Source: Anaeromicrobium sp. (GTDB lineage Bacteria; Bacillota; Clostridia; Peptostreptococcales; Thermotaleaceae). From it: a stretch of 33,711 nucleotides of DNA. This document shows positions 1 to 9,126 of this stretch, piece by piece (positions within the stretch are counted from its first letter, which is position 1; every line of letters begins with the position of its first letter). A program made the position numbers and the translations under genes. The notes below the pieces were generated by a model. It saw only the letters and a program-made list of their open reading frames with translations, made no database searches and had not been told where the DNA came from. The stretch lies in the NCBI RefSeq assembly GCF_025210435.1, contig NZ_JAOART010000144.1, forward strand, positions 1-33,711. The letters are read 5' to 3'.

Positions 1-1
1 A

Positions 2-37
2 GTAGTTGAAAAATATGGTATAAATTTAACAGGATAA
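2..37 (+). CDS. C-terminal end of an upstream gene (partial)
   Basis: The only frame open to the left edge on the plus strand encodes VVEKYGINLTG followed by TAA at 35-37. It is too short to name. A weak stem-loop (AGTATGCAG at 38-46 with CTGCATACT at 96-104, enclosing a smaller AT-rich stem) follows directly and could be its terminator. Whether this is a real gene end cannot be decided from 36 bases. Confidence 0.3.
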   Translation, partial: VVEKYGINLTG

Positions 38-144
38 GTATGCAGCCAATCACTGGAATAATAATCCATTATAAGAATATTATTCAATTGTATGACTGCA
101 TACTAGTTTGGAAATATATGTTGTACGAAATATGAGATATAAGA

Positions 145-175
145 AAGGCTAAATCCATAAGATGGATTTAGCCTT
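145..175. terminator. Rho-independent terminator of the chemotaxis receptor gene
   Basis: A perfect 14-bp stem (AAGGCTAAATCCAT at 145-158, ATGGATTTAGCCTT at 162-175) with a 3-base loop lies 18 bp beyond the receptor stop codon. Read on the minus strand it is followed by TTTCTTATAT. On the plus strand it is followed by AAATTTTAAA, so it may also stop transcription from the left. Confidence 0.75.
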
Positions 176-192
176 AAATTTTAAATCTTTAA

Positions 193-2262
193 TTAAATTT
201 TAAACTTTTTTGCATGATCCTTTAACTCTTCCACAGTACTATTTAAATTAATTACATAATTTAATATGCTTTCCATTGATGCATTTTGCTCTTCTGATGA
301 TGCGGCAACCTCTTCTGTGGAAGCTGCTGTTTCTTCAGATAAAGCAGATAAATTAGTAATCATATCTAAAAGTTTATTTTTCTTCATATTCATGTCTTCA
401 TTATAGGTTTCAACACCATTTACTTCCTCGGATAGTTCCTCTATAGATGAGGAAATTTCTTGGAAGGAAGACTGGGTCATAGCAACGGAAGCATCCTGTT
501 CACTAGTTATTTCTCTAGCCTGTGTAATACCTTCAAGGGCAGTTTTAGATTGAACTTGGATCTTATCTATTATATCTTTAATAGTTTGGGTAGAAGCGTT
601 AGATTGTTCTGCAAGTTTTCGTACTTCTTCAGCTACTACGGCAAATCCTCTACCTTCTTCCCCAGCTCTAGCAGCTTCTATGGCTGCATTTAATGCTAGT
701 AAGTTAGTTTGTTCAGATATATTAGCTATAGTGTCTGTTATGACACCTATTTCTTCAGCCATTTTATCCATTTCTAGTACCATAGTATTAACATGGGTAA
801 CGGAAGATTGAACTTCCTTAGACTTTTCAATTAAGGTATTAATAGTATCTAACCCCACATCATTATTCCTATTAGACTTAATGGCAAGTTGTTTTATATG
901 TTGTATTTTATCTGAAACTAGATTTATACTTTCGGATAGATCCTGCACATTACTTGCTCCCTCTTCAATTTCCCTAGCTTCATCATCGGCACTTATAGCC
1001 ACTTCATTTATTGCCCTAGATATTTCACTAATAGTATTTTTATTTTCTTCAGTCATTTTTACCACATTATCAAAGGTACTAGATAATGTGTCAGAAGATC
1101 CCTTTATTTGGGATGCTAGATTCTTTAAATCATCCTGCATTTGGTTTATACCATTACCTAATACTCCTATCTCATCGTTCCTATCCATTAACTTATTATC
1201 TAATTTTACGGAGAAATCTCCACTTGAGATAATGTTTAATTGTTCTGAAATTTTAAGTAACGGGTTAGTAAATTTATTTGCAAATAGCATTATGAATAGG
1301 GAAGATAATATTATGGAAACTACTACTAAACCTATAATAATATTGTTTATCCTGTTTGCTAAGGCCATTAATTCATTCTTTTCTACAATTGCAATGAATT
1401 TCCAACCAGATGAAGGTGAAGTGTAAAGATTACCATAGTAAGAAATATCCTCTTCAACAAATTCAAAGTTATCCTTATTTGTATTTAAAACATTATTAAA
1501 TTCTTTAATATTTAATTCTGATATATTTTTAAAGTTCATTTCTGAATTTTTAGGGTGGGCTAATATGGTTCCATTATTGTCTAATAATATTATGTATCCG
1601 TTCTTACCTATCTTAATATGTGTGATCATTTCTGTTAAACCTTTTAAGCTCACATCTAAGCCTTGTACTCCTAAAAACTCACCATTATGATCTGTAATAG
1701 AAGTAACTGTACTTATAAGAACTGCATCATCTGCTGGATAATAATATGGAGCAGTACGAACAGTTTTTCCATTACTTTTTAATACGGCTTCATAAAAGGG
1801 TCTTTTTCTAGGGTCATAATTATCCATTACTCCTGATTCAGGCCATTGAATATAACCACCATCTTTTGTTGCCATATACACATAGGCTGATTTAGGATGA
1901 GTTCTTGCGAAACTGTCAAAAAGTTCATAAATTTCTTGTTCTACTCCACCATTTTGTGAAGGAGTTATTTTAGTTACATGGGTTTTATCCATATAAGAAG
2001 TAATACTATTATCAGCCTCTTTTATTATTGTACTATTAGCTAACATATTAGTATTTTCTGAAACAGATTCAAAATACATATTAATGGCATTATCTACTTG
2101 CGTTATTTCTTTAGAAGATGCCTCTAAAAATTGGTTTTTCAATGTGGTTTTGAACCTTTGATTAATGTACATGCCCATGATTAAAATAGGAATTATGACT
2201 ATTGGTAATACGGAAAAAATCATCTTTTTCTTTAAACTGAAAAATTTCTTTTTACTTGACAT
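193..2262 (-). CDS. Methyl-accepting chemotaxis protein with dCache sensor
   Basis: A 689-residue transmembrane chemoreceptor that would signal through CheA/CheW to the flagellar motor. A membrane segment at about residues 14-33 is followed by an extracellular double-Cache region (about 40-300), a second membrane segment (about 307-327), a HAMP domain and a long cytoplasmic methyl-accepting coiled coil. The coiled coil contains the near-invariant hairpin tip ([20 protein letters not shown], then [18 protein letters not shown]). Length and order are those of a normal Gram-positive receptor. The ATG at 2262 has the ribosome site AGAGGTGG. It stands alone and divergent from the sugar transporter operon, which suggests, without proof, that its ligand may relate to that sugar. 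The C-terminus lacks a CheR-tethering pentapeptide. Confidence 0.95.
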   Translation of the reverse strand: MSSKKKFFSLKKKMIFSVLPIVIIPILIMGMYINQRFKTTLKNQFLEASSKEITQVDNAINMYFESVSENTNMLANSTIIKEADNSITSYMDKTHVTKITPSQNGGVEQEIYELFDSFARTHPKSAYVYMATKDGGYIQWPESGVMDNYDPRKRPFYEAVLKSNGKTVRTAPYYYPADDAVLISTVTSITDHNGEFLGVQGLDVSLKGLTEMITHIKIGKNGYIILLDNNGTILAHPKNSEMNFKNISELNIKEFNNVLNTNKDNFEFVEEDISYYGNLYTSPSSGWKFIAIVEKNELMALANRINNIIIGLVVVSIILSSLFIMLFANKFTNPLLKISEQLNIISSGDFSVKLDNKLMDRNDEIGVLGNGINQMQDDLKNLASQIKGSSDTLSSTFDNVVKMTEENKNTISEISRAINEVAISADDEAREIEEGASNVQDLSESINLVSDKIQHIKQLAIKSNRNNDVGLDTINTLIEKSKEVQSSVTHVNTMVLEMDKMAEEIGVITDTIANISEQTNLLALNAAIEAARAGEEGRGFAVVAEEVRKLAEQSNASTQTIKDIIDKIQVQSKTALEGITQAREITSEQDASVAMTQSSFQEISSSIEELSEEVNGVETYNEDMNMKKNKLLDMITNLSALSEETAASTEEVAASSEEQNASMESILNYVINLNSTVEELKDHAKKFKI

Positions 2263-2305
2263 GAATCCACCTCTTTTCGCTTAATATGAAAATATGTATA
2301 CATAT

Positions 2306-2336
2306 ATTATAACAGTTTTTTCGATGAAATTCGACA
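2306..2336 (-). promoter_or_regulatory. Promoter of the chemoreceptor gene with a Spo0A-like box at -35
   Basis: On the minus strand a perfect -10 TATAAT (2311-2306) lies 18 bp after TGTCGAA (2336-2330). That heptamer matches the Spo0A box consensus TGNCGAA and occupies the -35 position; no good -35 hexamer is present. A second, poorer match (CATCGAA) lies within the spacer. Spo0A-activated sigma-A promoters are known to have this layout. The -10 is clear; the Spo0A reading is inference. Confidence 0.45.
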
Positions 2337-2483
2337 TATTCAAATAATTTCCACAATTCCGACCGTGGTATTTTATGGATGACTTATAGGTGATAATATA
2401 ATAGTTCATAAATGTTTCAATAAATTTCCAGGAAAATATTATTTTCTACCTACAAACCCTTAAGTTCTTTTCTTAGTTTTATA

Positions 2484-2524
2484 AGGTCATAATATGACCT
2501 AGGTCCATCCATTATCTAATGGAT
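2484..2524. promoter_or_regulatory. Two adjacent perfect inverted repeats upstream of the sugar operon
   Basis: The 397-bp gap between the divergent receptor and transporter genes contains two perfect palindromes 6 bp apart: AGGTCATAATATGACCT (2484-2500) and ATCCATTATCTAATGGAT (2507-2524). They lie about 110-145 bp upstream of the likely transporter start point and have no T-tract, so operators are more likely than terminators. Candidate binders are the YesN-type regulator encoded downstream or a regulator outside the window. The rest of the gap shows only the two promoters. Confidence 0.4.
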
Positions 2525-2595
2525 AATACTATGTCGGATTAGTACAAAAAAGTGCGTATTATTCTAAATACTTCCCAGTGGAATTTTAATAAAAT

Positions 2596-2624
2596 TTAAT
2601 TAGGAAAAGGTTATCTGTTAAAAT
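2596..2624 (+). promoter_or_regulatory. Probable promoter of the sugar transporter operon
   Basis: A reasonable -10 (TAAAAT, 2619-2624) with 17-bp spacing to a very poor -35 (TTAATT, 2596-2601), giving a 5' leader of about 30 nt before the ATG at 2660. A weak -35 is what would be expected of an activator-dependent promoter, fitting control by the AraC-type regulator of this locus. Confidence 0.35.
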
Positions 2625-2659
2625 AGTCTACTAAAAAAGTAAAGGGGGAGAGGTAAGAT

Positions 2660-3670
2660 ATGAAAAAAATATTAGGTATCATATTAATATGTACCATGAT
2701 AATGGGATTAATGGTTGGGTGTGGAAGTACACCAACTACACAAGAGGAACCTAATGCAGAAGAAAAGGTTGTAGAAGAACCTAAGGATGAAAAAATTGTA
2801 ATAGGATTTTCTCAGATAGGTGCAGAGAGTGGATGGAGAACAGCTGAGACTGAATCAGTTAAAAAGACTTGTGAGGAAGACCCAATGATTGAGTTGAAGT
2901 TTTCAGATGCTCAGCAAAAACAAGAAAATCAAATAAAAGCACTTAGATCATTTATAGCTCAAGAAGTAGATCTTATAGCTTTAGCTCCTGTTGTGGAATC
3001 TGGATGGGAGACAGTTTTAGGAGAAGCTAAGGATGCAGGAATTCCAGTCATATTACTAGATAGACAAGTAAGTGTGGCAGATGAAAGTCTATTTACTAGT
3101 TTCATTGGATCTGATTTTGTACTTGAGGGAGAAAATTCTGCTAAATACTTAATTGAAAAATTTGGTGCTGATACGAAAGTTAATATAGTAGAGTTGCAAG
3201 GTACTGTAGGTGCTAGTGTGGCTAACGATCGTAAAAAGGGATTTGAAAATATAGTTAATAATAATGATAATTATAAAATTATAAAATCTCAATCTGGAGA
3301 TTTTACAAGGGCAAAGGGTAAAGAAGTAATGGAAGCTTTCTTAAAGGCTGAAGGTAAGAAGATAAATGCATTATATGCCCATAATGATGATATGGCACTT
3401 GGTGCTATTCAGGCTATAGAAGAATATGGATTAGTTCCAGGGGAAGATATAGTTATAGTTTCTATAGACGGAGTTAAGGATGCGTTTTTATCCATAAAGG
3501 AAGGGAAATTAAATTGTACAGTAGAATGTAACCCATGCTTAGGACCTCAATTAGTAAAAGCGGCTAAGGATTTAAAGGATGGAAAGACTTTACCTAAGTG
3601 GATTAAGTCTGAAGAAGATGTTTATTATGGACAAAAGGCTATAGATGCCATACCAAGTCGTTCGTATTAA
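2660..3670 (+). CDS. ytfQ: Sugar ABC transporter substrate-binding lipoprotein, YtfQ-like
   Basis: Extracellular sugar-binding lipoprotein of the LacI-like periplasmic-binding-protein family (336 residues). A lipoprotein signal ending in a lipobox-like GCG (Cys at about residue 21) is followed by an acidic linker and the two-lobed binding domain. Segments GFSQIGAESGWRTAET, QQKQENQIKA, ELQGTVGASVANDRKKGF, SQSGDFTR and YAHNDDM closely match remembered E. coli YtfQ, the galactofuranose-binding protein, so a furanose form of galactose or a similar sugar is likely. The ribosome site GGGGGAGAGG precedes the ATG. It is first in the operon, and a stem-loop separates it from the ATPase gene, which usually gives extra binding protein. 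It is very similar to the second half of the protein at 10321-12162. Confidence 0.93.
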   Translation: MKKILGIILICTMIMGLMVGCGSTPTTQEEPNAEEKVVEEPKDEKIVIGFSQIGAESGWRTAETESVKKTCEEDPMIELKFSDAQQKQENQIKALRSFIAQEVDLIALAPVVESGWETVLGEAKDAGIPVILLDRQVSVADESLFTSFIGSDFVLEGENSAKYLIEKFGADTKVNIVELQGTVGASVANDRKKGFENIVNNNDNYKIIKSQSGDFTRAKGKEVMEAFLKAEGKKINALYAHNDDMALGAIQAIEEYGLVPGEDIVIVSIDGVKDAFLSIKEGKLNCTVECNPCLGPQLVKAAKDLKDGKTLPKWIKSEEDVYYGQKAIDAIPSRSY

Positions 3671-3701
3671 AGGAGATTCCTCATTTAAATAAATTTTCCT
3701 A

Positions 3702-3736
3702 AAGGATAGAGAGCTTTTATTAAAAGCTCTCTCCTT
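3702..3736 (+). terminator. Intercistronic stem-loop after the binding-protein gene
   Basis: AGAGAGCTTTTA pairs with TAAAAGCTCTCT and the stem extends to AAGGA/TCCTT. Only TTATATT follows, not a full T-tract. It lies in the 92-bp gap between the first and second operon genes, so it is best read as a leaky terminator or an mRNA-stabilising hairpin that keeps binding-protein output above that of the membrane components. Confidence 0.6.
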
Positions 3737-3762
3737 ATATTAAAAATTGGGGGAGGCAAAGG

Positions 3763-5316
3763 ATGAATGATAAAAATATATTATTAAAAATGACAAATAT
3801 AAAGAAGACATTTCCAGGAGTGAAGGCCTTAGATAATGTGAATTTCAATTTAAGAGAAGGTGAAATTCATGCTCTTATGGGAGAAAATGGAGCAGGCAAA
3901 TCTACTCTTATAAAAGTGTTAACAGGAGTACACAAACTAGATGAGGGGAATATAAATCTTTTAGGAGAAGATTTAATACCTAAATCTCCTCACCATGGAC
4001 AAAGAGTTGGAATTAGCACCGTATATCAGGAGATAAATCTATGTCCTAATTTAAGCGTATGTGAAAATATATTTTTAGGTAGGCAACCGAAGAAGGGGAA
4101 AGTGATCAATTGGAAAGAAATAACTAAAAGATCTAGAGAATTACTTGAAAGATTAGATATTCATATAGATGTGGAGCAAAACTTATCCTATTATTCTGTT
4201 GCCATACAGCAAATGGTAGCCATAGCCAGGGCTGTGGATATATCGAGTAAGGTTTTGATACTAGATGAACCTACTTCTAGTCTAGATAGTAAAGAGACCA
4301 AGAAGCTATTTAATGTAATGAACAAATTAAAGAAAAAGGGAATGGGCATTATATTTATTACTCACTTTTTAGACCAAGTATATGAAGTATCAGATAGAAT
4401 TACTGTACTGAGAAATGGAAAATTAGTAGGAGAGTATAAGACTAAGGAATTAAATAGAATGAACTTAATAGGAAAAATGATTGGCAAGGATTTGGAAGAT
4501 TTAGATCAGATTCATGATATTGAAAGAAAAGAGAAAAAATCAGATGAGTATATACTTAAAGCTAAAAATCTTGGTAAGAATGGTACCATGTCACCATTTG
4601 ACTTAAACATTAAAAAGGGAGAAATAGTAGGCTTATCAGGTCTATTGGGGTCTGGAAGATCAGAGGTGGCAAAGCTAATATTTGGTATAGATAAAAATGA
4701 TACTGGAACTATAACTTTAGATAACGAAATATTTAAAAGTATGTATCCTAAGAGGGCCATTAGTAAAAAAATTGGATTTTGTCCTGAGGAAAGAAAAGTA
4801 GAGGGAATAGTAGGATCCCTTAGTATAAGAGAGAATATTATATTGGCATTACAAGGTAGAATTGGAGCATTTAATTATATATCCATGAAGGAACAACAAA
4901 AGATAGCAAGTAAGTATATAGAGTTATTGAAAATAGCTACACCTAGCATGGAACAGAGAATTGATAAATTAAGTGGGGGAAATCAGCAGAAGGTCATATT
5001 GGCCAGATGGTTAGCTACTAAACCTAAATTGTTAATATTAGATGAGCCAACGAGGGGAATAGATATAGGCTCAAAGGCAGAAATTCAGAAGCTTATTATT
5101 TCCTTAGCAAAGGAAGGTGTGAGTATTCTTTTCATATCCTCAGAGTTAGAAGAAATGTTAAGATGTTGTGACCGAATAGTGATTTTAAGAGATAGGGAAA
5201 AAGTAGGAGTTGTGGAAGGCGAAAAAATGACAGATTCATATATAATGAAGATTATCGCTAAGGAGGATGATGAAGGTGTTAAGTATGAAGAAAAAATTTC
5301 TTCAGTTAAAAACTAA
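3763..5316 (+). CDS. ytfR: Sugar ABC transporter ATP-binding protein (two ATPase domains)
   Basis: Cytoplasmic energising subunit of the CUT2 (RbsA/MglA/YtfR) type, 517 residues with two nucleotide-binding domains. The first has Walker A GENGAGKST, Walker B VLILDEPTSSLD and a degenerate signature region (LSYYSVAIQQ) normal for this family. The second has a non-canonical Walker A (GLLGSGRSEV), signature LSGGNQQK and Walker B LLILDEPTRGID. This asymmetry is typical of the family, where mainly one site hydrolyses ATP. The ribosome site GGGGGAGG precedes ATG 3763; a second ATG at 3767 is out of frame. It overlaps the start of the first permease, indicating translational coupling. Confidence 0.95.
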   Translation: MNDKNILLKMTNIKKTFPGVKALDNVNFNLREGEIHALMGENGAGKSTLIKVLTGVHKLDEGNINLLGEDLIPKSPHHGQRVGISTVYQEINLCPNLSVCENIFLGRQPKKGKVINWKEITKRSRELLERLDIHIDVEQNLSYYSVAIQQMVAIARAVDISSKVLILDEPTSSLDSKETKKLFNVMNKLKKKGMGIIFITHFLDQVYEVSDRITVLRNGKLVGEYKTKELNRMNLIGKMIGKDLEDLDQIHDIERKEKKSDEYILKAKNLGKNGTMSPFDLNIKKGEIVGLSGLLGSGRSEVAKLIFGIDKNDTGTITLDNEIFKSMYPKRAISKKIGFCPEERKVEGIVGSLSIRENIILALQGRIGAFNYISMKEQQKIASKYIELLKIATPSMEQRIDKLSGGNQQKVILARWLATKPKLLILDEPTRGIDIGSKAEIQKLIISLAKEGVSILFISSELEEMLRCCDRIVILRDREKVGVVEGEKMTDSYIMKIIAKEDDEGVKYEEKISSVKN

Positions 5317-6295
5317 TAAAGCTTTTGGTCCTTTTATGGCCTTATTAGGTATATTACTGTTGAATCTAATAGTAATGCCCGATTTCTTTAGAATAGAAAT
5401 TAAAAATGGCCATTTATTTGGAAGTATTATAGATATTTTAAATAGGGCAGCACCTTTAGTTATAGTATCTCTAGGAATGACCTTAGTTATTGCCACAGAG
5501 GGAATAGATATATCTGTAGGGGCTGTAGTTGCCATAACAGGAGCTATATCTGCCACTTTAATAAGTGATATGCCTGTAACTATGGCTTTAATCTTAAGTA
5601 TAATGGTAGGAATAATATGTGGTATATGGAACGGAGCTTTAGTAGCCCATATAGGAATACAACCCATGATTGGAACACTAATATTAATGACCGTGGGACG
5701 GGGAATTGCCCAACTCATAACTAATGGTCAAATAATAACTATAAACAATCAGGCATATAGCTTTATAGGTACAGGATATTTATTAGGACTTCCCTTTTCA
5801 ATATTCATAGTTTTAGGCGTGGCATTGATTTTATGGATATTAGTTAGAAAAACTGCTCTAGGACTTTTTATAGAGTCAGTAGGAACTAATTCGCTATCTA
5901 GTACTTATGCAGGTATAAACTCAAAGAAGATACTATTTTCTGTATATGTTGCATGTGGTATTTGTGCCGCTATTGCAGGTATTATAGTATGCTCTAATGT
6001 AAAGTCGGCAGATGCCAACAATGCGGGCCTTTGGCTAGAACTTGATGCCATACTAGCAACTGTTATAGGTGGTACTTCCATGAGAGGAGGGCGTTTTTAT
6101 ATAGGTGGTACTATAATAGGTGCTTTCTTTATACAGAGTTTAACTACTACCATATATTCCTTGGGAGTACCTCCTGAAACCATATTAGTAGTAAAGTCTA
6201 TGGTAGTAATATTAGTAAGTCTATCACAATCTGAGAAGTTTAAAAATGACCTTAGAGCTATGGGAAAAAGGAGGATTGCCTCTAATGAAAAATAA
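5276..6295 (+). CDS. ytfT: Sugar ABC transporter permease (first of two), YtfT-like
   Basis: Integral membrane subunit of the RbsC/YtfT family, about 339 residues with 8-10 hydrophobic segments. It carries the family signature region around GIDISVGAVVAITGA, which contacts the ATPase, and a conserved late stretch AILATVIGGTSMRGG. The gene overlaps the end of the ATPase gene. The start is uncertain: AGGAGG (5261-5266) touches the ATGs at 5267 and 5270, so those are too close. GTG 5276 is 9 bases away, and ATG 5285 has a second weaker site AAGGTG. GTG 5276 is used here. Pairing with a second, different permease matches the ytfQRT-yjfF layout. Confidence 0.88.
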   Translation: MLSMKKKFLQLKTNKAFGPFMALLGILLLNLIVMPDFFRIEIKNGHLFGSIIDILNRAAPLVIVSLGMTLVIATEGIDISVGAVVAITGAISATLISDMPVTMALILSIMVGIICGIWNGALVAHIGIQPMIGTLILMTVGRGIAQLITNGQIITINNQAYSFIGTGYLLGLPFSIFIVLGVALILWILVRKTALGLFIESVGTNSLSSTYAGINSKKILFSVYVACGICAAIAGIIVCSNVKSADANNAGLWLELDAILATVIGGTSMRGGRFYIGGTIIGAFFIQSLTTTIYSLGVPPETILVVKSMVVILVSLSQSEKFKNDLRAMGKRRIASNEK

Positions 6296-7268
6296 AATAA
6301 AAATAAATCAGAATAATATAAGTTTAATAGCCACTATAAGTCTTTTTCTTATATTGTATATGTGTGGAGGGATCAAATATAGTAGTTTCTTTAAGCCTCA
6401 AGTCTTTTTAAATCTATTTATAGATAATGCATATTTAATAATAGTGGCAACAGGTCTTGCCTTTGTCATAATAACGGGAGGAATAGACTTATCTGTGGGA
6501 GCTGTAGTAGCCCTAATTAGTGTTGTAAGTGCAAAACTTCTTCAAATGGAAGTAAATCCCATAGTCGTAATCATAAGTAGCATTTCCCTTGGAGGATTAT
6601 TTGGGTTATTTCAGGGAGTGCTAGTATGTAGATATGAAATCCATCCATGGATTGTTACCCTTGGAGGAATGTTTTTAGCTAGGGGAGTTTCTTTCTTAAT
6701 TACCACAGAAAGTATTGTTATAACAGATGAGTTATTCAATATTATATCTAAAAATAAAATTTATGTTTATGGGAAGAATTTCATATCCATAAGTGTTGTA
6801 TTAGCTGTAGCTGTTGTTATACTAGGTTTATATGTGAGTAAATACACAGAATTTGGAAGGAACATATATGCTATTGGTGGCAGTGAAGATTCTGCTCTAC
6901 TAATGGGAATACCCGTACAAAGAACTAAAATATTAGTATATGTTCTATGTAGTTCTTGTGCGGCCCTAGGAGGACTAGTATTTACTTTTTATATGTTATC
7001 TGGTTATGGACTTCATTGTAACGGTATGGAATTAGATGCTATAGCCTCTTGTGTTGTGGGAGGAATATTACTTACAGGAGGATATGGTTATATAATAGGC
7101 CCATTATTTGGGGTATTGAGTACGGGAGTAATTCAAAATATAGTCATATTCCAAGGCACATTAAGTTCCTGGTGGACTAAAATAGCAATAGGTTTTTTAT
7201 TGTTCATATTTATAGTTCTTCAAAGGATCATTGTCATTTATAAAGAAAGAGAAAAGACAGTTGTATAA
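6285..7268 (+). CDS. yjfF: Sugar ABC transporter permease (second of two), YjfF-like
   Basis: Second membrane subunit, about 327 residues, same family as its upstream neighbour but clearly diverged. It has the matching signature ITGGIDLSVGAVVALIS and a late ELDAIASCVVGGILLTGGYG region. ATG 6285 is chosen because AAGGAGG (6268-6274) lies 10 bases ahead of it; an in-frame ATG at 6246 has no ribosome site and lies deep in the previous gene. The 11-bp overlap with the first permease implies coupled translation. Two distinct permeases suggest a heterodimeric channel as in E. coli YtfT/YjfF. A terminator follows, so the sensor genes downstream are probably transcribed partly on their own. Confidence 0.88.
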   Translation: MKNKIKINQNNISLIATISLFLILYMCGGIKYSSFFKPQVFLNLFIDNAYLIIVATGLAFVIITGGIDLSVGAVVALISVVSAKLLQMEVNPIVVIISSISLGGLFGLFQGVLVCRYEIHPWIVTLGGMFLARGVSFLITTESIVITDELFNIISKNKIYVYGKNFISISVVLAVAVVILGLYVSKYTEFGRNIYAIGGSEDSALLMGIPVQRTKILVYVLCSSCAALGGLVFTFYMLSGYGLHCNGMELDAIASCVVGGILLTGGYGYIIGPLFGVLSTGVIQNIVIFQGTLSSWWTKIAIGFLLFIFIVLQRIIVIYKEREKTVV

Positions 7269-7285
7269 ATATTGGTAAGTTAAAG

Positions 7286-7331
7286 AAGGATATTCATTGT
7301 ATAAACAGAAATTATACTAGAATATCCTTTT
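7286..7331 (+). terminator. Terminator at the end of the transporter operon
   Basis: AAGGATATTC (7286-7295) pairs perfectly with GAATATCCTT (7320-7329), with an inner TTGTATAA/TTATACTA stem and a short TTTT run. It lies 17 bp after the permease stop and about 20 bp before the kinase start, so read-through or a hidden promoter must supply the kinase gene. Confidence 0.7.
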
Positions 7332-7349
7332 GTGGTAGGGGTGTGTTAT

Positions 7350-9107
7350 TTGAATATAATATATGATTTTATTAGAAATAGAGGAATCAAGTTTCAACTA
7401 TTAACTTACTTTATAGCGTTTACCTTACTGACAATAAGTATATTAGGAAGTATAGGTATTTTTTTATACAGTAAGGCTGTAGAAGAAGAAATAAATGTTT
7501 ATACTAATGAAATGCTAAATCAAATAAAGAATAATATAGATTTTTATATTAAGGATATGGATAATACCATATATTATTTATCTCAAGATCCTAAAATAAT
7601 TAGCTTTATGAATGGTAATAAAGACCATGCTACGGAAAAAGACATAAAGAGCATATTAGAAAGATTTGAAAATATTAATAAGGAAATTGCAGGAATACTT
7701 CTTATAAATAAGAGGGACTCATTTATAAGTAATAAAATAAAAAGAGTTACGAGGGACCCTTTAACACGGGAAGACTGGTATATGAAATCTGTAAAATCTC
7801 CACAGTCAATACTATTATTTAGTAAGCCCATAGGAAGACGAATACAAACTAAGGAAAGATACAGTGCTGATGAAGTTGTATCAATTACTAAGGCAGTTAA
7901 AGACCCATTGAATGATGATGTGATAGGTGTAATTTTAATAGATATGAAATTAGACACTATAAAAAAAGTAATAAAGGACATACAACTGGAGAAAAAGGGG
8001 TTTGTATATATAGTTGATTCTGATGAAAATATTGTATATACGCCAGTAAATTCAATAGTTCATAGAATAAAATCTAATTGGTTTAATGGAGATGAAAATA
8101 AAAGATTAACAAAGAGGATAAGGGAGAATAATTATCAGATTATATACAATTATTCAAACTATACGAAATGGAAGACAGTAGGAGTATTTTCACTAGATGA
8201 AAACCAAAAGGTAATAATTACTATAAAATTTTATACTATAATTATAGCCATTGGCATATTGGCTATGGGCATTATTATAGGTCTCATATTCACATCTACT
8301 ATTGCAAATCCAATTGAGAAATTAACACAGCTAATGATAGCAGCAGAAGAAGGTGACTTGAATGTACGTTTCAATAGTAAGTACAATGATGAAATAGGTA
8401 AGTTAGGAAATACATTTAATAAAATGCTTGAAAAAATCAAGAATTTAATAAACCTGGTATATATAGAACAAAAGAGAAAGCGAGAAGCGGAACTTAGAAT
8501 ATTAGAGGCTCAAATAAAGCCCCATTTTTTATATAACACTCTAGATACTATTCAATGGATGGCCCAAGAATATGATGCAGATGACATTATAGAAATGGTG
8601 ACGGCCCTTACTAATCTATTTAGACTAGGATTAAATAAGGGAAAAGAGATAATTAAAATAAAGGACGAATTGAAACACATAGAGAGTTATTTAACTATAC
8701 AAATGGCAAGGTATGAAGAAAAATTCCATTATGAGATTGAATATGATGAAGAATTACTTAATTATAAAGTCATAAAAATAATAATACAACCCTTTGTGGA
8801 GAATGCCATATACCATGGAATAAGAAATAGAAGAGAAAAGGGACATATAAGTATAAGTATTAAAAGGATAGAAGATAAAATTTCCTTTGTTATAAAGGAT
8901 GATGGTATAGGCATAGGGGAAGGGCAACTAAACACATTAAATGAAATACTTAAAGGAAATGTGGACGATGAGGATGGGCAAACCTATGGTATTTTCAATG
9001 TTAATGAAAGAATTAAACTAACTTATGGAGAAGAATATGGAGTAGAGATTAAAAGTACTTTAGGTAAGGGAACTACTGTGAACATTGTCCATCCTATTTT
9101 AGATTGA
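7350..9107 (+). CDS. YesM-type sensor histidine kinase
   Basis: Membrane sensor kinase of the LytS/YesM class, about 585 residues. One membrane segment near residues 15-38, an extracellular Cache-like region (to about 290), a second membrane segment (about 295-315), HAMP, then the His_kinase domain with AQIKPHFLYNTLD (phospho-acceptor His at about residue 392). The ATPase domain has IIIQPFVENAIYHGI (N box) and DDGIGIGEG (G1 box). Start choice: TAGGGGTG (7336-7343) lies 6 bases ahead of TTG 7350; in-frame GTGs at 7332 and 7341 overlap that site. It sits 19 bp ahead of its response regulator. It could sense sugar directly through the Cache domain or through the binding-protein gene two positions downstream. 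Confidence 0.92.
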   Translation: MNIIYDFIRNRGIKFQLLTYFIAFTLLTISILGSIGIFLYSKAVEEEINVYTNEMLNQIKNNIDFYIKDMDNTIYYLSQDPKIISFMNGNKDHATEKDIKSILERFENINKEIAGILLINKRDSFISNKIKRVTRDPLTREDWYMKSVKSPQSILLFSKPIGRRIQTKERYSADEVVSITKAVKDPLNDDVIGVILIDMKLDTIKKVIKDIQLEKKGFVYIVDSDENIVYTPVNSIVHRIKSNWFNGDENKRLTKRIRENNYQIIYNYSNYTKWKTVGVFSLDENQKVIITIKFYTIIIAIGILAMGIIIGLIFTSTIANPIEKLTQLMIAAEEGDLNVRFNSKYNDEIGKLGNTFNKMLEKIKNLINLVYIEQKRKREAELRILEAQIKPHFLYNTLDTIQWMAQEYDADDIIEMVTALTNLFRLGLNKGKEIIKIKDELKHIESYLTIQMARYEEKFHYEIEYDEELLNYKVIKIIIQPFVENAIYHGIRNRREKGHISISIKRIEDKISFVIKDDGIGIGEGQLNTLNEILKGNVDDEDGQTYGIFNVNERIKLTYGEEYGVEIKSTLGKGTTVNIVHPILD

Positions 9108-9126
9108 TTCGGTTGGGGGTATGGCT

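Noticed and set aside
881-1426. Long plus-strand ORF opposite the chemoreceptor gene
   Set aside because: It is the mirror of the coiled-coil coding region, with no ribosome site and no family resemblance.
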